Source: Otatea glauca
Lineage: Eukaryota; Streptophyta; Magnoliopsida; Poales; Poaceae
NCBI GenBank assembly: GCA_036346275.1
Contig: JAYEVK010000037.1
Span: 62,001-126,000, forward strand
Length of the DNA stretch: 64,000 nucleotides
Reading direction: 5' to 3'
Shown: positions 58,101-64,000 of the stretch, in pieces
Numbering within the stretch: the stretch's first letter is position 1
Layout of the letters: every line of letters begins with the position of its first letter
Translations under genes and position numbers: made by a program
Notes under the pieces: model-generated
Told to the model about the DNA's origin: nothing
Seen by the model: the letters and a program-made list of their open reading frames with translations, nothing else
Database searches by the model: none

Positions 58101-60543
58101 TTGGTGATCATTTGAATTCATTTGACCTATGTTTTAACTATTCAACTTTCTATACATATATACATGCACTTTATGTTAAAGTTATTTCATAATTTCCAAG
58201 ATAATTCAAATCAAGTTCATTTCTTAAATATTTTGGCATATTCAGGTATTCTACTGCCATGAAAATATTTAGAAATAAATTTTACTTATTCCATCTTTCT
58301 TTTATTCAAATTATGTTCATTTGAATTTCTAATGCATTGAATACCATCTTTAATAAAAATAATCCAAAAAATAATGAAATTTAAATATTTTTATATATTT
58401 GAACTTCTGGAAACAAGATTATTTCAATAAAATTGGTTCCATTCATTTTTAAGTTTGTTTACAACTTTTTAATATGAAGCACTTCTTTTAGTCTTTTCTT
58501 TAAATTTGAATTTCAAATTTACCCATTGAACATTTTCAAAATGTTATTACATATTATGAAACTACTTGATTTTACATGAATATAGAAATTGATTTCACTC
58601 AATTCGGAGTTATAATGCAAAAGTTATAAATGTTTGAATTAATTCGGGTATTGAAAATAACTGAAATAAATGAAAATACGCTTTCTCTATAACGAAGGTG
58701 CCTTTACCGTTTGCACTAAAATCGCTTCGGCCGGCTGACAAGGAGGTCCCACGGGTCAGTGAGGGAAAACAGGGGCGACGGTGGCGAAGCCCGCCGGCGG
58801 CGAAGGAAGGCCGGAGCCAATGAAAGGGCTCCACGACGAGCACCAGTGGGTTTTCGCGCACATGGGGGTGGGGTCGCTCACCGGCGGGGATGGCCGGAGC
58901 GGGCTGCCACCGGAGGTCTGCGGCGGAGGTAGGTGCGGCTCGCCGGGGAAGAAAAACAGTGAGCTACGGACCGAATGGGCAACGAATTTAGCATCAGTGA
59001 GTCATTTTCATCCCATTTTTATGGTTACTTCGATTAGAGGAGTACCGGGTTTGGTTGCCACCGATCGACCGGAGATGAAGAAGATGACCGCGGTGGTGGC
59101 TCGATTTCGCATGAAGAAGGCTAAATATTTTTTAGGGGATTTGATCACTAGAGATTATAGGTGCTACATCCGGAAGGAATTTGGAATTGGTTTGCTTATT
59201 CGGTCGAATTGTTTCCAGCTTGAAGCTCCCAAGCTCTCGGTCATGGCGGTTTTGGGGAAAATTCTGGGCGTTTGGCTTGGAGAAACGAAGAAGAGGGAGA
59301 GGGAAAGATGGTGCGGCTCAAAGGCGAGCTCAGCGCATTTTATAGCGGGACTTGCGGTGCACAGAGGTTTGAATCCAGTGGGAAATCGGCAGTAGGAATG
59401 CGGCTCGGTTCTGCTCATGGCGTTGAGGTGGCGGGAGATTTTTCCAGGGCAGCGGCAGCGCGGTATGGTGTGGGAGACGGAGAGGACGGCAAGGCGTGGC
59501 TGCAACTGTTGGTTTGAGTGATGGGGTCGACGCTGCGGTGCATTGGATCGGGCGGGAGTAGGCGTGAAGCTGGGCGAAGGATCGGGAGAAGGAGCGAGCA
59601 GCGTCTCTGCGGGGGAAAGAACGGGGGAGAGAGGGGGAATGTCTGACGAGTGGGGCCGGGGCCCACCGGCAGTGGTTGGGCGACTTCTACGGTCACTGTG
59701 GCTGGGGCCCACATGGCAGTGAAAGAACTCGGCTCAGGAGATAAACTTCACGCAGACAGCTCCATGTGAGCATTAAAATCACTATGAAATCACTGTTTAA
59801 TTTTGTGAAACTTTTTGACTGACCTCTCCTGGTATTTGCTAATGTCTAGTAAAAATTTGAGGTTAAAATACCGCATGGTTAAATTTTAGAAATTCGACAA
59901 TCGTGGACTGCATGCAGATTTGAATTTGGTATTCTATTATTTAGGGGTGTAAATCATACTAATTATTTTCCAAACTTTTTATAGGTATTCATTTTGTCTT
60001 AAGGATATCTCCACAAAAATTTCAAGTCAAAAACTCAAGTGAATATTTTATAAAAATTCTGACATTAGGATTTCTAGTTTTTAATTGTTTCTATTTTTGA
60101 ATTATTAGAGGGCTTTGCCGACATGATCAAATCCTGATATTTTTTCCAGAGATAAAATATACCATGAGGGTGTTGTGGTAATTCTTCAGCTCCAGATAAA
60201 CTTCTAATATTTTTCATTAATTCTGGCTTGTACTGTTTTTAGTCAAAAAGAGGTGTCATAAATTTTATTTACCCATTTTTCTGTGCATAAAATTTTACAT
60301 GTTGATTTTAATGACTTACCAGCATGGTTATGGTTCCATGGTAATTTTTTCCAAATTTTTACTTTTACCATTTTATCTTGTTACCATTATCCATTCCTTA
60401 ATTCCATTTCTTTAATTTTTCATTCAATACAAAAATCCAAAGAAATCCAAATAAATTCCAATCATGTCAGGAAAAATCAGAAACAAAGATATCCAAATTC
60501 AAAATATGAATTTTTATATTATTGCATTTTTCGGGATGTTACA
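55190..60543 (-). repeat. 3' LTR of element B (5354 bp)
   Basis: On the minus strand it starts TGTAACATCCCGAAAAATGC and ends GGGGGTCGTTACA. It is colinear with the solo LTR at 23345-28989. GAGTACATTCGTACTCC lies at 55534-55550. A GC-rich block at 58680-59720 holds the promoter. ORFs in that block (for example 58781-59395) have no domain and are not annotated. Confidence 0.92.
59338..59344 (-). promoter_or_regulatory. TATA box of LTR B
   Basis: TATAAAA on the minus strand in GC-rich surroundings, about 1.2 kb from the LTR start. The solo copy has TATATAA at 27491-27485 in the comparable block. Confidence 0.5.
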
Positions 60544-60560
60544 AATCTACCCCCCGTACA
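60544..60560 (-). other. Polypurine tract of element B
   Basis: On the minus strand GTACGGGGGGTAGATTT stands directly before the LTR terminus TGTAACATCC. Confidence 0.85.
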
Positions 60561-60606
60561 AAAATCTCGTCCTCGAGATTTGCAAGGACTAAAAGAAATC
60601 TGGGAA

Positions 60607-61722
60607 TTACTTTCGCAGACGATCTTCACGCTCCCATGTTGCTTCATCTTCGGTGTGGTTGCTCCATTGGACTTTCAACATTTCGTGGGATTTGTTTCTC
60701 GTGTGGCGTTCTGCTTCTTCAAGGATGCGAATTGGACGTTCTCGATATGACAAATCTGATTGAACGTCTATGCCTTCTAAATTGGTGAATTCAGTGGGTG
60801 CACAAAGACATTTCTTGAGTTGTGAAACATGAAAGACATTGTGAACTTCGGATAATTGAGGTGGCAATTCCAACTTGTATGCCAACTCACCCATCTTCTC
60901 GAGAATTCGATATGGTCCAATGTATCGGGGAGCTAGCTTTCCACGGGTCTGGAAACGACGAACTCCACGAAGTGGTGAAACTTTTAGGTAGACATGATCA
61001 CCTATTTCAAAGTTGAGTTCACGCCGACGATTATCGGCGTAACTCTTTTGACGCGACTGAGCTTCTTTCAATCGGCTTCTGATTACATCCACTTGCTCTT
61101 GGGCTTCTTGGATAAGATCTGGGCCGAAAAATTTTCTTTCTCCAACCTCGGACCAGAAAAGAGGAGTTCTGCATTTTCTCCCATATAATGCTTCAAATGG
61201 CGACATTTGAAGACTGGCTTGAAAGCTGTTGTTATAGGAGAATTCAGCAAATGCAAGACTCTTCTCCCAATTAGTGCTGTATGAGAGCACACAGGCTCTA
61301 AGCATATCTTCTAAGACTTGATTCACTCTTTCAGTCTGCCCATCTGTTTGAGGATGATAAGCTGTACTGAAGTTTAGCTTAGTTCCTAACAGACTGTGCA
61401 AACTTTCCCAAAATCGGGAAGTAAATTGAGAGCCTCGATCAGAAACAATAGTTCTGGGAACACCGTGCAGACGCACAATATTCTCCATGTACAACTCTGC
61501 AAGCTTGTCTCCTTGATACGTGGTTTTAACTGGAATGAAGTGAGCTACTTTTGTCAACCGATCAATAATGACCCATATAGAATCATTTCCTTTCCGAGTC
61601 CTGGGTAGACCGGTGATAAAATCCATACTAATGTCTTCCCATTTTCATATGGGGATTTGCAGGGGTTGAAGGAGTCCAGCAGGGCGTTGATGTTCGGCTT
61701 TAACTCGCTGACATACGTCACA
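60607..61722 (-). pseudogene. pol: Integrase and chromodomain of element B
   Basis: The zinc-binding Cys pair (CDVCQRVKAEHQRP) follows the stop at 61723. An in-frame TGA at 61645-61647, probably a Trp codon changed by G to A, stands just before the core. From 61626 the frame is open for 339 codons. It has the first Asp in MDFITGLPRT, the second in IVSDRGSQF and Glu in DGQTERVNQVLE, so the D,D,E triad is intact. Also present are SPFEALYGRKCRTPLFW, the basic region QSRQKSYADNRRREL, HNVFHVSQLKKC and the chromodomain (RPIRILEEAERHTRNKSHEM, WSNHTEDEATWEREDRL). The end at 60607 is a TAA a little before the usual terminus. Confidence 0.9.
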
Positions 61723-63321
61723 CTAAGCAACATAGGCAGCAATTTCCTTTTTCATGCCGGGCCACCAATATCCTTGTTTTAGGTCTTGGTACATTTTTGT
61801 ACTCCCAGGGTGAATAGAAAGAGGAGACTCATGAGATTCCTTCAAAATCAGCTTCTTGAGTTCAGAATCATCGGGGACACATATGCGATTCCCTCGTATA
61901 ATTACTTCATCTGGACTTTCTGAGAATTCAGATTCAACACCTTCTTTTAACTGTTCTCTAATTTTGGCAATGGCCTCATCATTGAGCTGTGCGGCTTTTA
62001 TATGAGTTCTGAGGGTTGGTTGCAATTCAAGAGTAGCAACATAGCCTTCTTCAACCAAACCCAAATTGAGCTTTTGGAATTCATTTTGCAGCTCGTATTG
62101 ATCGGAGATGAAAAGACAATGAAGCTTTCGACCGAGAGCATCGGCTACAACATTAGCCTTACCAGGATGGTAATGAATGCCAAGGTTATAGTCTTTGATC
62201 AACTCTAGCCATCTCCTTTGCCTGAGATTTAAATCTGGCTGGGTGAAGAAATATTTCAGACTTTTGTGATCCGTATAGATTTCACAATGATTGCCAATAA
62301 GATAGTGTCTCCAAATCTTCAGAGCATGGACAACGGCTGCTAATTCCAAATCATGAGTAGGGTAATTTTGCTCATGTGGCCGAAGTTGACGCGAAGTATA
62401 TGCGATAACTTTTCCTTCTTGCATCAAAACACATCCAAGGCTGTGTCGTGATGCATCGCAATATACATCGAAGCTCTTATGAATATCAGGAACAATAAGA
62501 ATTGGAGCTGTGGTTAATCTTTTCTTAAGCTCTTGGAAACTTGTTTCACATTCTGGGGTCCATTCAAATTTCTTTTCCTTTTTCAGCAACTGAGTCATAG
62601 GACGAGCAATTTTAGAGAAGTTTTCGATGAAGCGGCGATAGTATCCCGCTAAACCAAGAAAACTTCAGACCTTAGGAACAGACTGAGGTGGCTCCCATTC
62701 TGTAATAGCTTGGATCTTTCTTGGGTCCACTGCAATTCCACCTTCCGACAGAACATGTCCAAGAAATGCGACTTTCTTTAACCAGAATTCACACTTCTCG
62801 AACTTGGCATAGAGTTTATGCTCACTAAGCTTTCCTAGCACCATACTCAAGTGTTGCACATGGTCTTCTTCAGTCTTGGAATAAATGAGAATGTCATCAA
62901 TGAACACTACTACGAACTTGTCCAGATACTCCATAAAGACCTTATTCATAAGGCACATAAAACTGGCTGGAGCATTTGTAAGTCCGAATGACATTACGGT
63001 GTATTCATATAACCCGTGACGAGTGGTGAAGGCAGTCTTTGGGATGTCCTCGGGTTTCATTTTCAATTGATAATACCCATGTCTCAGATCAATCTTTGAA
63101 AATACATGAGCACCATTCAATTGATCAAAAAGATCATCAATACGAGGAAGTGGATATTTGTTCTTAATAGTGACCTCATTTAAAGCACGATAATCTATGC
63201 ACATGCGTAGACCACCGTCTTTCTTAGGAACAAATAGCACTGGACTACCCCATGGAGATGAACTAGGGCGAATAAACCCTTTATCCAATTGTTCATTGAG
63301 TTGCTTCTTCAATTCAGCCAA
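61723..63321 (-). pseudogene. pol: Reverse transcriptase and RNase H of element B
   Basis: RT runs from 63321 with KGFIRPSSSPWGSPVLFV, MCIDYRALNEVTIKNKYPLP and the catalytic VVFIDDILIYS. An in-frame TGA at 62667-62665 follows VPKV, where element A reads QVRSFLG; it is probably CGA to TGA at a CpG. The same frame continues with GYYRR, TQLLKKEKKFEW and RNase H (FDVYCDASRHSLGCVLMQEG, THDLELAAVVHALKIWRHYL, YTDHKSLKYFFTQ, NVVADALGRK). The start of the integrase zinc-binding region (SPLSIHPGSTKMYQDLKQGY) comes next, up to a TAG at 61723, probably CAG to TAG. Apart from the two stops the region looks functional. Confidence 0.9.
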
Positions 63322-63423
63322 CTCATCCGGAGGTAAGCGATAAGGTCGCTTAGAGATAGGTCTTATTCAGAACAAGATTTATGACAAATTCCATGTCTCG
63401 ATGCCTCGAGGCATTCTGGCGAT

Positions 63424-64000
63424 TCATCTGAAACACATCGAATACTCACATACCACTGGTACTTGACTCAATTCTGTAACCAAAGCAGAACAAAGAAATG
63501 GCTGTTGAGCTGGAGTGCTACCGACTGAAGAAAACTGCACTTGGATCCCATCTGGACTAAGAAGAGATATAGATCGGTTAGCACAATCAATATAGCCTTT
63601 GTGCTTAGACAACCAATCCATACCGAGAATTACATCTAGTCCCGAGGTTTCAATAGCAATAAGATTAGCATAGAAGGACACTCCACTAATCTCAATGCAT
63701 ACCTCAGAACAAAGTTTCGAGGTTTTCATAGTTGCTCCTGGTGAATAGATTATCATCTTCGTGGGAAGCAAATCAGCTTGAAGTTCATGCTTCTTAATAA
63801 ACTTGTTGGATATGAAAGAATGTGATGCACCAGAATCAAATAACACCAATGTAGGTACAGAGTGAACAAGGAATGTCCCTAGTACCACATCAGGTGCATT
63901 ATGAGCTTCTTCTGCTGTCACATGGTACAGACGACCAGAGATAGTAACTTGTTTTGAAGTGTGACTTAGAGACTTTCAAATTTCCAATCATTCGACCTCT
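63424..64000 (-). pseudogene. pol: Protease region of element B, open to the window edge
   Basis: Retropepsin with the intact active-site motif LFDSGASHSFIS and the second-half motif GLDVILGMDWL, preceded by HVTAEEAHNAPDVVLGTFLV. The frame is open leftward on the protein to the edge near 64000 (linker from gag). It ends at a TGA at 63424. Between 63424 and 63340 short indels move coding out of and back into the frame before RT begins. Confidence 0.85.

Larger units (their letters stand above)
55190..64000 (-). mobile_element. Element B: chromovirus on the minus strand, 3' part
   Basis: Reading the minus strand from the right edge: end of gag/protease, RT, RNase H, integrase with chromodomain, polypurine tract, then a complete 3' LTR ending at 55190. 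The 5' LTR, primer site and most of gag lie beyond 64000. All pol domains are in one frame, interrupted by a few stops and one local double shift, so this element is much less decayed than element A. Its LTR family matches the solo LTR at 23345-28989. The flank after the 3' LTR is TGAAG (minus-strand CTTCA), for comparison with the far side. Confidence 0.93.

Noticed and set aside
58781..59712. ORFs of 204 and 182 codons on opposite strands
   Set aside because: Both lie in the GC-rich promoter block of the 3' LTR of element B; no domain, no conservation in the solo LTR copy.
1..64000. Search by eye for tRNA, rRNA, snoRNA, CRISPR and organelle insertions
   Set aside because: Nothing convincing; the only tRNA-related sequence is the primer-binding site at 4589-4600.

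Overview
This is nuclear DNA of a grass (Poaceae, possibly panicoid; the species cannot be named from the window). Nearly all of it is transposable elements. The evidence is: Ty3/gypsy polyproteins with an integrase and chromodomain, LTRs of 3 to 5.6 kb with TG...CA ends, a CACTA transposon with CACTACTACAGAAA termini and 3-bp target duplications, a plant initiator-tRNA primer-binding site, GT/AG introns, and one GC-rich monocot-style host gene start. There are no prokaryotic genes, CRISPR arrays or recognisable tRNA/rRNA genes.

Layout. 1-1083: remnant of a Tat-like Ty3 element (integrase end plus an antisense coiled-coil ORF), cut by an LTR beginning (1084-1453). 1454-12285: a decayed Del/Tekay-like chromovirus (element A) with 5' LTR, primer-binding site, an extra ORF before gag, gag, protease, RT, RNase H, integrase, chromodomain, polypurine tract and a truncated 3' LTR. 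12286-17319: LTR-like and unassigned sequence. 17320-21414: an isolated LTR (A') that carries an inverted, intron-less piece of a CACTA gene. 21415-43596: an old long LTR (C, minus orientation) split by two insertions. One is an A-family solo LTR (22345-31167, duplication TACAG), itself split by a B-family solo LTR (23345-28989, duplication TTAAG). The other is a nearly complete CACTA (33354-42228, duplication CAT). 43597-47460: another LTR fragment (D), a second truncated CACTA, and a 420-bp TA/CG low-complexity tract. 47461-51583: the only host-gene area. The first two exons of an aldo-keto reductase lie behind a promoter that is present twice. Between the promoter copies sit a near-perfect 1.7-kb palindrome and a CACTA end remnant. 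51584-55189: AT-rich repeats that may be intron. 55190-64000: the 3' LTR and pol of a minus-strand chromovirus (element B) that runs off the window.

How the parts work together. In elements A and B the genes are, or were, one gag-pol polyprotein made from an LTR promoter. In the CACTA, gene 1 is the transposase and gene 2 a ULP1/C48-protease-domain protein. Each has its own TATA box just downstream of a block of the same GACGGTT repeat, and each has an intron just before its start codon. Almost every coding region is broken; many of the stops look like C-to-T or G-to-A changes, as expected for long-methylated DNA. Only the aldo-keto reductase exons look undamaged, but the rest of that gene is not in the window.
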